NCBI GenBank assembly: GCA_024304875.1
Contig: JAMWZF010000044.1
Span: forward strand, 1 to 13,693
DNA length: 13,693 nt
Origin: Paracoccaceae bacterium
Lineage (GTDB): Bacteria > Pseudomonadota > Alphaproteobacteria > Rhodobacterales > Rhodobacteraceae
Direction: 5' to 3'
In this document: in pieces, positions 6,741 to 13,693 of the stretch
Layout: each line of letters begins with the position of its first letter
Numbering within the stretch: position 1 is the first letter of the stretch
Position numbers and translations under genes: made by a program
The notes under the pieces: generated by a model
Told to the model about the DNA's origin: nothing
The model's input: the letters and a program-made list of their open reading frames with translations, nothing else
The model's database searches: none

Positions 6741-7058
6741 ATGGCCTACGTCACCACCTTTCCGACCGTGTCCCCCGACACCGGCGTCACCCGGCAGGTC
6801 CTGTCCGACAGCCCCGAGCTGATGGTCGTCGCCTTCGGCTTCGAGGCCGGGGCGAAAGGCGCGCTGCACGACCACCCGCACGTCCAGTCCACCTACGTCG
6901 AAAGCGGGCGGTTCCGGTTCACCATCGGCGCCGAGAGCTTCGAGGTCGGCCCCGGCGACAGCTTCGTCATCCCGTCCGGCGCGCGGCACGGCTGCGCGTG
7001 CCTCGAGGCGGGCCGGCTGATCGACACCTTCCCCCCCCGCCGCGACGATTTTCTGTAA
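6741..7058 (+). CDS. kdgF: Small cupin, KdgF-type unsaturated-uronate ring-opening enzyme
   Basis: KdgF catalyses conversion of 4,5-unsaturated galacturonate/glucuronate monomers into the linear 5-keto-4-deoxyuronate (DKI). The 105-residue single cupin has cupin motif 1 as LHDHPHVQSTYVESGRFRF (42-60), giving metal ligands H43, H45 (or H47), Q49 and, from motif 2, H83 (GARHGCACLEAG, 80-91). The C-terminus LIDTFPPRRDDFL (93-105) closely matches the KdgF family ending. The frame stays open far upstream inside dctM, but the ATG eight bases after the dctM stop with GAGAGGG before it is the clear start. Its position directly before kduI and kduD strongly supports the call; a generic cupin would otherwise be the fallback. 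Confidence 0.9.
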   Translation: MAYVTTFPTVSPDTGVTRQVLSDSPELMVVAFGFEAGAKGALHDHPHVQSTYVESGRFRFTIGAESFEVGPGDSFVIPSGARHGCACLEAGRLIDTFPPRRDDFL

Positions 7059-7067
7059 GGAGCCCCC

Positions 7068-7892
7068 ATGACCAAGGCCGAAACCCGCTACGCCATCGAC
7101 CCGGACACCGCGCGGGGCTTCGACACCCAGAAGCTGCGCGACCATTTCCATGTCGGCGACCTGTTCCGGGACGGCGAGATCAAGCTGGTCTACACCCATT
7201 ACGACCGGCTGATCCTCGGCTCGGCCGTGCCCACCGGCGGCGAGCTGACCCTCGAGTCCCTGCCCGAGACCGGGACGAAGACCTTCCTCGAACGGCGCGA
7301 GGCGGCGATCCTCAACATCGGCGCGGCGGGGACCGTGACCGTCGCAGGGGAGAGCCACCAGATCGGCACCGGCGAGGTGCTCTACATCGGCATGGGGTCC
7401 GGGGCGATCACCTTCGCCGCGCCGGGCCGCTACTATATCCTCTCGGCCCCCGCCCACCGCACCTGCCCCACCCGGCTCATCACCCTGAAAGACGCGCGCC
7501 GGGTCGAGATGGGCGCCTCCGAGACGGTGAACGAGCGGGTAATCATCCAGTTCCTGCATCCCGAGGTCTGCGAGAGCTGCCAGCTTCTCATGGGCTACAC
7601 CCAGTTCGCCAAGGGCAGCATCTGGAACACCATGCCCGCCCACCTGCACGACCGCCGGATGGAGGCCTACCTCTACTTCGACCTGCCGGACGACGCCCGC
7701 GTCTTCCACTTCATGGGGCAGCCGCAGGAAACCCGGCACATCGTGATGGCCAACGAGGAGGCGGTGATCTCTCCCCCCTGGTCGATCCACTGCGGCGCGG
7801 GGACGGCGGCCTATACCTTCTGCTGGGCCATGGCGGGGGACAACGTGGACTTCACCGACATGGACATGGTGGCGATGGGCGACCTGCGATGA
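7068..7892 (+). CDS. kduI: 5-keto-4-deoxyuronate isomerase (4-deoxy-L-threo-5-hexosulose-uronate ketol-isomerase)
   Basis: KduI isomerises DKI to 2,5-diketo-3-deoxygluconate (DKII), the step between KdgF and KduD. The 274-residue length is typical for this bicupin. The zinc site is visible as H192 and H194 in MPAHLHDRRMEAY (189-201), E199, and H241 in PPWSIHCGAG (236-245). Other family stretches are FLHPEVCESCQLLMGYTQF (162-180) and FHFMGQPQETRH (213-224). The ribosome site TAAGGAG reuses the kdgF stop codon, and the gene overlaps kduD by four bases. The chain kdgF-kduI-kduD is the classical unsaturated-uronate route known from pectin and ulvan or glycosaminoglycan users. Confidence 0.96.
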   Translation: MTKAETRYAIDPDTARGFDTQKLRDHFHVGDLFRDGEIKLVYTHYDRLILGSAVPTGGELTLESLPETGTKTFLERREAAILNIGAAGTVTVAGESHQIGTGEVLYIGMGSGAITFAAPGRYYILSAPAHRTCPTRLITLKDARRVEMGASETVNERVIIQFLHPEVCESCQLLMGYTQFAKGSIWNTMPAHLHDRRMEAYLYFDLPDDARVFHFMGQPQETRHIVMANEEAVISPPWSIHCGAGTAAYTFCWAMAGDNVDFTDMDMVAMGDLR

Positions 7893-8626
7893 GCGTCTTT
7901 CGTCTGGACGGGAAACGGGCGCTGGTGACAGGCGCCAACACCGGCATCGGGCAGGCGATCGCCGTGGGGCTGGCCGAGGCCGGGGCGCATGTGATCGCCG
8001 CCGGCCGCCGGTCCTGCGCCGAGACGGTACAGATGATCGAGGCCGCGGGCGGCGCCGGCGAGGAACTGGCGATGGACCTCGCCGACCTGCCCGCCGCCGT
8101 GGCCGCCCTGCCCGCCGATCTCGACATCCTCGTCAACAACGCAGGGATCATCCGGCGCGCGGACAGCGTGGACTTCACCGAGGCCGACTGGGACGAGGTG
8201 ATGGACGTGAACCTCAAGGCCGTCTTCCAGCTGTGCCAGACCTTCGCCAGGGCCGCCATAGGGGCGGGCCGCGAGGGCCGGATCGTCAACATCGCCTCGC
8301 TGCTCAGCTTCCAGGGCGGCATCCGCGTCCCCTCCTACACCGCGTCGAAGCACGGTGTGGCGGGGCTGACCAAGATCCTCGCCAACGAATGGGCCGCCAG
8401 GGGCATCACCGTGAACGCGGTCGCCCCCGGCTACATCGCCACGAACAACACCGAGGCGCTGCGGAACGACCCGGACCGCAGCCGCGCCATCCTCGAGCGC
8501 ATCCCCGCCGGGCGCTGGGGCGATCCGGCCGACATCGCCGGGGCCGTCACCTTCCTCTGCACCCCGGCGGCAAATTACGTCACCGGCGCGGTGCTGAACG
8601 TCGATGGAGGCTGGCTTGCCCGCTAG
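7889..8626 (+). CDS. kduD: 2-dehydro-3-deoxy-D-gluconate 5-dehydrogenase (SDR family)
   Basis: KduD reduces 2,5-diketo-3-deoxygluconate (DKII) to KDG with NAD(P)H. The 245-residue protein is a classical SDR: cofactor motif TGANTGIG (14-21), NNAG (83-86), and catalytic S137, Y150 and K154 in the order S-Y-x3-K. It ends NVDGGWLAR, as usual for KduD. Family-like stretches are IIRRADSVDFTEADWDEV (87-104) and GYIATNNTEALRND (181-194). The ATG shares an ATGA with the kduI stop; the frame is open upstream but that part lies inside kduI. Its end overlaps the start of uxuB by about 23 bases. Its KDG product is the same compound formed by UxuA. Confidence 0.95.
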   Translation: MSVFRLDGKRALVTGANTGIGQAIAVGLAEAGAHVIAAGRRSCAETVQMIEAAGGAGEELAMDLADLPAAVAALPADLDILVNNAGIIRRADSVDFTEADWDEVMDVNLKAVFQLCQTFARAAIGAGREGRIVNIASLLSFQGGIRVPSYTASKHGVAGLTKILANEWAARGITVNAVAPGYIATNNTEALRNDPDRSRAILERIPAGRWGDPADIAGAVTFLCTPAANYVTGAVLNVDGGWLAR

Positions 8627-10046
8627 GCTGACCCGCACCGGCCCGGCCCCGAAGGTCGGCATCGTCCACCTCGGCCCCGGCGCCTTCTTCCGCGCCTTCG
8701 GGGCGATCTACACGGACGAGGCCATGGCGGCGAAAGGCGGCGACTGGGGCATCTGCGCGGTCTCCCTGAAGTCCCCCACCGCCCGCGACCAGCTGGAGCC
8801 GCAGGGCGGCGCCTATACCTCGGTCGAGCTGGGGCCGGAGGGCGAGACGCGCACCGTCATCGGCTCCATCGCCCGGGTGCTGGTGGCGCCCGAGGACCCG
8901 GGCGCGGTGGTGGAGGCCATGGCCGACCCCGCGGTGCGCATCGTGTCGCTGACGATCACCGAGAAGGGGTACTGCCACAATCCCGCGACCGGGGCGCTGG
9001 ACCCGGCGCACCCCGACATCGCCCACGACCTCGAACAGCCCGGACAGCCGCGCTCGGCCATCGGCTTTCTCTGCGCAGCGCTGGACCGGCGGCGTCTTGC
9101 GGGCAGCGCCCCCTTCACCGTTCTCAGCTGCGACAACCTCCCCTCCAACGGCGCCCTCGTGCGCGGCGTCGTCCTCGACTTCGCCCGCCGCCGGTCGCCG
9201 GACCTCGCCGACTGGATCGAGGCCGAGGTCCCCTTCCCCGCCACCATGGTCGACCGCATCACCCCGGCGACGACGCCGGACGACGTGGCCAAGCTGGCCG
9301 GGGTGACAGGATACGAGGACCCCGCCATGGTCGTCCACGAACCCTTCCGCCAGTGGGTGATCGAGGACGCCTTCGCAAGCGGCCGCCCCGCGTGGGAGGC
9401 TGCCGGAGCGCAATTCGTCCGATCGGTCGAGGCGCACGAGTTGATGAAGCTGCGGATGCTGAACGGCACCCATTCGGCTCTGGCCTACCTCGGCTATCTG
9501 GGCGGTTACCAGACGATCTCCGAAACCGTGGCCGACCCCGCCTATGCCGCGATGTGCGAGAGGCTCTGGACGGAGGAGATCATCCCCACGGTCCCGAAGC
9601 CCGAAGGCGAGGACCTGCCCGCCTACGCCGCCGCACTCCTGGAGCGATATCGCAACCCCGCGATCCGCCACCGGACCTGGCAGATCGCGATGGACGGCTC
9701 GCAGAAGCTGCCCCAGCGGCTGCTCGGCACGATCCGGAACCGGCTGAAGGCGGACGCCGTGCCGGAAGGCCTCTGCCTCGCCGTCGCGGGCTGGATGCGC
9801 TACGTCGGCGGCGTGGACGAGGCGGGCGAGCCCATCGATGTGCGCGACCCGCTGGCCGACCGGCTGAGGGCCGCCTCGGACGGGGCCGAGAGCGCCGAGG
9901 ACAAGGTGGCGGCCCTGCTGGCGATCCGCGATATCTTTCCCGAGGATCTGGCCTCGGACGCGCGCTTCCGCGATACGGTGACGGCGGCCTACAAGGGCCT
10001 CACCGACAGGGGCGCGAGGGCAATGGTGAAGGACTACACGGCATGA
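8604..10046 (+). CDS. uxuB: D-fructuronate reductase / mannitol dehydrogenase family protein
   Basis: UxuB reduces D-fructuronate to D-mannonate with NADH. With 480 residues it has the family's usual size. The Rossmann start is VGIVHLGPGAFFRAF (18-32), then SLTITEKGY (115-123) and SCDNLPSNG (175-183). The long-chain polyol dehydrogenase active-site motif K-x4-N-x2-H appears as K282, N287 and H290 in MKLRMLNGTHS. MDGSQKLPQR (363-372) is also conserved. The start is uncertain: the ATG used here overlaps kduD by 23 bases and lacks a clear ribosome site, while a TTG at 8616 has GGAGG five bases upstream and would give 476 residues. Other family members act on mannitol, tagaturonate or altronate; placement between uxaC and uxuA supports fructuronate. 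Confidence 0.93.
   Translation: MEAGLPARLTRTGPAPKVGIVHLGPGAFFRAFGAIYTDEAMAAKGGDWGICAVSLKSPTARDQLEPQGGAYTSVELGPEGETRTVIGSIARVLVAPEDPGAVVEAMADPAVRIVSLTITEKGYCHNPATGALDPAHPDIAHDLEQPGQPRSAIGFLCAALDRRRLAGSAPFTVLSCDNLPSNGALVRGVVLDFARRRSPDLADWIEAEVPFPATMVDRITPATTPDDVAKLAGVTGYEDPAMVVHEPFRQWVIEDAFASGRPAWEAAGAQFVRSVEAHELMKLRMLNGTHSALAYLGYLGGYQTISETVADPAYAAMCERLWTEEIIPTVPKPEGEDLPAYAAALLERYRNPAIRHRTWQIAMDGSQKLPQRLLGTIRNRLKADAVPEGLCLAVAGWMRYVGGVDEAGEPIDVRDPLADRLRAASDGAESAEDKVAALLAIRDIFPEDLASDARFRDTVTAAYKGLTDRGARAMVKDYTA
8606..8610 (+). promoter_or_regulatory. Ribosome binding site that may select a TTG start for uxuB
   Basis: GGAGG ends five bases before an in-frame TTG (8616-8618), ideal spacing, whereas the ATG at 8604 has no purine-rich site before it. 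Choosing the TTG gives MPARLTRTGPAPKVGIVHLG, whose short lead into the Rossmann strand suits UxuB proteins. Confidence 0.4.
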
Positions 10047-11230
10047 TGGAAAGCTGGCGCTGGTTCGGCCCGCTGGACACGATCTCGCTGGACGAGATCG
10101 CCCAGACCGGGGCCACCGGCATCGTGACCGCCCTGCACGAGGTTCCCTACGGCGAAGTCTGGACGCGGCAGGACATCGCCGCCCGCAAGGCCCTGATCGC
10201 CGAGGCCCCCGGTCCGATGCACTGGGCCGTGGTCGAGAGCCTGCCGATCCACGAGGACATCAAGCGCGGCGCGGGGGGCCTGACGGCCCTCTTCGCCAAC
10301 TACCGGCAATCGCTGGCCAATCTCGCGGCCGAGGGCGTCACCACGGTCTGCTACAACTTCATGCCCCTGCTGGACTGGACCCGCACGACCCTGAACGCTG
10401 CCCTTCCGCGCGGCGGCCACGCCCTGCGCTTCGACGCGGGCGAGATGGCCTATTTCGACATCCACATGCTTGCCCGCGACGGGGCAGAGGCCGACTGGTC
10501 CGACGCCGCCCGCACCCGGGCCGAAGACATGGCGAGAACGGCCACCGACGCGGACCGCGAGCGGCTGGTGAACGCCATCATGGCCGGTCTGCCCGGGGCC
10601 TACGCCCGCTACGACGTCGAGAGCCTGTGCGCCGCCCTCGCCCCCTGGGCCGGGATCACGGCGGACGACCTGCGCGCGGCCTACAGGACGTTCCTCCAGG
10701 AGGTGATCCCCACCGCCGAGGAACTGGGCGTGAGGATGTGCGTCCACCCCGACGACCCGCCCCGGCCCCTGCTCGGCCTGCCGCGGATCGTCTCCAACGC
10801 CGAGGACATCGCCGCGATCCTGGAGATGGTGGAGAGCCCCGCGAACGGGCTGACCCTCTGCGCCGGCTCCCTCGGCGCGAACCCGGTGAACGACGTGCCC
10901 GCCATCGCCCGGCGGTTCGCCTCCCATATCCACTTCGCCCACCTGCGCAACGTCGCGAAGGAACCCGACGGGTCGTTCCAGGAGGCGGCGCACCTCGAGG
11001 GCGACACCGACATGCCGGCCCTGATCGCCGCCCTGCTGGACGAAGAGGCGCGGCGGACGGCCCAAGGCCGCCCCGACGACACCATCCCGATGCGCCCCGA
11101 CCACGGCCACGCGCTGGTCAGCGACCTCACCCGCAAGACCCACCCCGGCTACCCGCTGGTCGGCAGACTGAGAGGGCTGGCCGAACTGCGCGGCGTGATC
11201 GCGGGCCTGAACCACGGAAGAGCCACATGA
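10043..11230 (+). CDS. uxuA: D-mannonate dehydratase
   Basis: UxuA removes water from D-mannonate to give KDG, where the saturated and unsaturated branches meet. The 395-residue protein begins MMESWRWFGPLD, the usual UxuA opening. Metal-site motifs are in order: CVHPDDPPRPLLGLPRIVSN (233-252, ligand H235), TLCAGSLGAN (271-280, C273), HIHFAHLRNV (295-304, H297 or H300) and RPDHGHAL (351-358, D353). The VCYNFMPLLDWTRT stretch (102-115) is also family-specific. The gene overlaps the uxuB stop in an ATGA, and the open frame further upstream lies inside uxuB. An ATG-ATG pair makes the first Met ambiguous by one codon. It overlaps the next gene by four bases. Confidence 0.96.
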   Translation: MMESWRWFGPLDTISLDEIAQTGATGIVTALHEVPYGEVWTRQDIAARKALIAEAPGPMHWAVVESLPIHEDIKRGAGGLTALFANYRQSLANLAAEGVTTVCYNFMPLLDWTRTTLNAALPRGGHALRFDAGEMAYFDIHMLARDGAEADWSDAARTRAEDMARTATDADRERLVNAIMAGLPGAYARYDVESLCAALAPWAGITADDLRAAYRTFLQEVIPTAEELGVRMCVHPDDPPRPLLGLPRIVSNAEDIAAILEMVESPANGLTLCAGSLGANPVNDVPAIARRFASHIHFAHLRNVAKEPDGSFQEAAHLEGDTDMPALIAALLDEEARRTAQGRPDDTIPMRPDHGHALVSDLTRKTHPGYPLVGRLRGLAELRGVIAGLNHGRAT

Positions 11231-11973
11231 CCGACCTGCCCAGGAACGCCTTCAAGGCCGGCCTCGCCGCCGGCAAGGTCCAGCACGGCCTCTGGTGCGG
11301 CATCGCCGATCCGCTGGTGGCCGAGATGTGCGCCGCCCTCGGCTACGACTGGATGATGTTCGACACCGAGCACACGGCGCTCGACCTGCCCAAGGTCCTG
11401 ACGCTGATGCAGGCGATCGCGCCCTACCCCGTCGCCCCCCTCGTCCGGCCTGCCAGCCTCGACCCCGCGGCGATCAAGCGCTGGCTCGACATCGGCGCGC
11501 AGACCCTGCTCATCCCGATGATCAACACGGTGGAGGAGGCGCAGCTCGCCGCCGCCTCGGTCGCCTACCCGCCCCACGGCATCCGCGGCGTCGCCGGCAG
11601 CGCCCGCGCCTCGCGCTTCGGCACGGTGGCGGACTATCACCTGAAGGCGCGCGACGAGATCTGCCTGCTGGTCCAGGTCGAAACGGTCGAGGCCATGGGC
11701 CGGATCGAGGAGATCGCCGCGGTCCCCGGCATCGACGGCATCTTCGTCGGTCCCGCGGACCTCGCCGCCTCGCTCGGCCATCCCGGCCAGCCGGGGCACC
11801 CGGAGGTCCGCACCGCCGTGCTGGATTCGATCCGCCGCATCGTGGCGGCGGGCAAGCCGGCCGGGTTCCTCTCCACCGACCCGGCCTACGTCGAGGAGGT
11901 GACAGAGGCCGGCGCGACCTTCGTCTCCTCCCGCATCGACCTCGTTGAGTTGCGCCGCGCCCTGACGCGCTGA
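11227..11973 (+). CDS. HpcH/HpaI-family class II 2-keto-3-deoxy acid aldolase
   Basis: Members split 2-keto-3-deoxy sugar acids or 4-hydroxy-2-oxo acids into pyruvate plus an aldehyde using a divalent metal (GarL, HpcH, RhmA). The 248-residue TIM-barrel protein shows the active-site set: H49 in FDTEHTALDL (45-54), R74 in PLVRPAS (71-77), metal ligands E152 in VQVETVEAMG (149-158) and D178 in FVGPADLAASLG (173-184), and RGVAGSARASRFG (120-132). It overlaps uxuA in an ATGA and has GGAAGAG before the start, so it is translated with the uronate genes. Its substrate is not certain. In this setting KDG, KDPG or 2-keto-3-deoxyglucarate are the candidates, and it may supply the pyruvate-forming step because no eda gene is visible here. 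Confidence 0.9.
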   Translation: MTDLPRNAFKAGLAAGKVQHGLWCGIADPLVAEMCAALGYDWMMFDTEHTALDLPKVLTLMQAIAPYPVAPLVRPASLDPAAIKRWLDIGAQTLLIPMINTVEEAQLAAASVAYPPHGIRGVAGSARASRFGTVADYHLKARDEICLLVQVETVEAMGRIEEIAAVPGIDGIFVGPADLAASLGHPGQPGHPEVRTAVLDSIRRIVAAGKPAGFLSTDPAYVEEVTEAGATFVSSRIDLVELRRALTR

Positions 11974-12045
11974 CGCAGCCGCCCTCTGGCCCTTGGCCCC
12001 CGAACAGGCTATCCGGCAGGCGTCTCACCGCGTCAGGAAGGGCCC

Positions 12046-12874
<829 letters not shown>

Positions 12875-12882
<8 letters not shown>

Positions 12883-13693
12883 GGCCGAGGTCGGCTACGA
12901 CGTCCCCGCTCGGCCGGGCATGACCCTGGCCGAGGTCGCGACGCCCTGCCTGCTGGTCGACCTGGACGCGCTCGACGCGAACATCGGCCGGATGGCGCGG
13001 ATCGCCCGCGATGCCGGCCTGGCCCTGCGCCCCCACGGCAAGATGCACAAGACAGCCGAAATCGCGCACCGCCAGATCGCCGCGGGCGCGGTCGGTCTCT
13101 GCTGCCAGAAGGTGTCGGAGGCCGAGGCATTCATCCGCGCCGGCGTCACTGACGTCCTGGTGTCGAACGAGGTGCGCGGCGCGGCCAAGGTGGACCGGCT
13201 GGCGCGGCTGGCGGGGCTGGCGCGGATCGGCGTCTGCGTCGACGACCCTGATGCCCTGCCCGAGCTGGTGGCGGCGGTGGCCCGGCACGGCACCGCGCTG
13301 GACGTGCTGGTCGAACTCGACATCGGCGCCGGGCGCTGCGGCGTGACCACGCCCCAGGCCACCGTGGCGCTGGCGAGTGCGATTGCCGGGGCCGAGGGCC
13401 TCACCTTCGCCGGCATCCAGGCCTACCAGGGCAACATGCAGCACCTGCCGACCTACGCCGAACGGACCGCAGCCGCCGAACAGGCACACGCGATCCTCCG
13501 GGCAGCGTTGCAGGCGCTGGACGCCGCCGGCCTGCCCGCCCGCACCGTCACCGGCGGCGGGACTGGCAGCTTTCCGGCAGAGATCGCCTCCGGCCTCTAC
13601 ACCGAACTGCAATGCGGCTCCTACGCCCTGATGGACGCAGACTACGGCCGGATCGAGGATGCGGCGGGCGGCCGGCTGGACAGCGGCTTTGCC
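12875..13693 (+). CDS. bhcC: PLP-dependent beta-hydroxyaspartate aldolase / DSD1-family enzyme (3' end beyond window)
   Basis: The first 273 residues are visible, with no in-frame stop up to the window end. The fold type III PLP barrel (alanine racemase N-terminal type) starts near residue 22 with TPCLLVDLDAL. RPHGKMHK (52-59) carries the likely PLP lysine K56. LCCQKVSEAEAF, ELDIGAGRCGVTT, AYQGNMQH, VTGGGTGSF and ELQCGSYALMDADYGRI follow in order. The opening EVGYDVPARPGM and these stretches closely resemble the Paracoccus 3-hydroxy-D-aspartate aldolase, called BhcC in the beta-hydroxyaspartate cycle, which joins glyoxylate and glycine. D-threonine aldolase or D-serine dehydratase-like activity are alternatives. 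The metal-binding C-terminal domain is outside the window. The start overlaps the allE stop by eight bases, and no strong ribosome site is seen, pointing to coupled translation. Confidence 0.88.

Overview
The window looks like chromosomal DNA from an alphaproteobacterium, most likely a member of the Rhodobacteraceae/Paracoccaceae. The reasons are the very high G+C content with strongly GC-biased third positions, the TRAP-type transporter, the dense gene packing with ATGA start/stop overlaps, and a last gene that closely resembles the Paracoccus 3-hydroxyaspartate aldolase. All assignments come from reading motifs and family resemblance; no database search was run.

Left part, minus strand (1-2306). 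Four genes read right to left. A FadR-type GntR regulator (1611-2306) overlaps a 2-keto-3-deoxygluconate kinase, kdgK (718-1614). After a short gap come a MarR regulator (158-628) and the 5' end of a short-chain dehydrogenase (1-161, cut by the window edge). The MarR gene has its own candidate promoter, with a perfect inverted repeat at 677-694 inside it. MarR and the dehydrogenase therefore look like a separate unit that is not about uronates.

Centre (2307-2417). This AT-richer divergent control region lies between the GntR gene and the large plus-strand operon. It holds a perfect TTGACA -35 box for the operon. A 26-bp imperfect palindrome (2361-2386) covers the promoter spacer and -10 region and is the best candidate GntR operator. 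A second, smaller palindrome lies at 2343-2352.

Main operon, plus strand (2418-11973). Ten tightly packed genes encode hexuronate use: uxaC, a TRAP transporter (dctP, dctQ, dctM), kdgF, kduI, kduD, uxuB, uxuA and an HpcH/HpaI-family aldolase. Two routes meet at 2-keto-3-deoxygluconate (KDG). Saturated D-glucuronate passes through UxaC, UxuB and UxuA. Unsaturated uronate released by polysaccharide lyases passes through KdgF, KduI and KduD. KdgK on the divergent strand would phosphorylate KDG to KDPG. No KDPG aldolase (eda) and no polysaccharide lyase is in the window, so the aldolase at the operon end is of special interest. A strong hairpin between dctP and dctQ may raise the amount of binding protein relative to the membrane subunits.

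Right end (12046-13693). After a 72-bp gap the theme changes to ureide and glyoxylate metabolism. An (S)-ureidoglycine aminohydrolase (allE-like) overlaps a PLP-dependent beta-hydroxyaspartate aldolase (bhcC-like, cut by the window edge). This pair suggests a link from purine-derived glyoxylate to the beta-hydroxyaspartate cycle.
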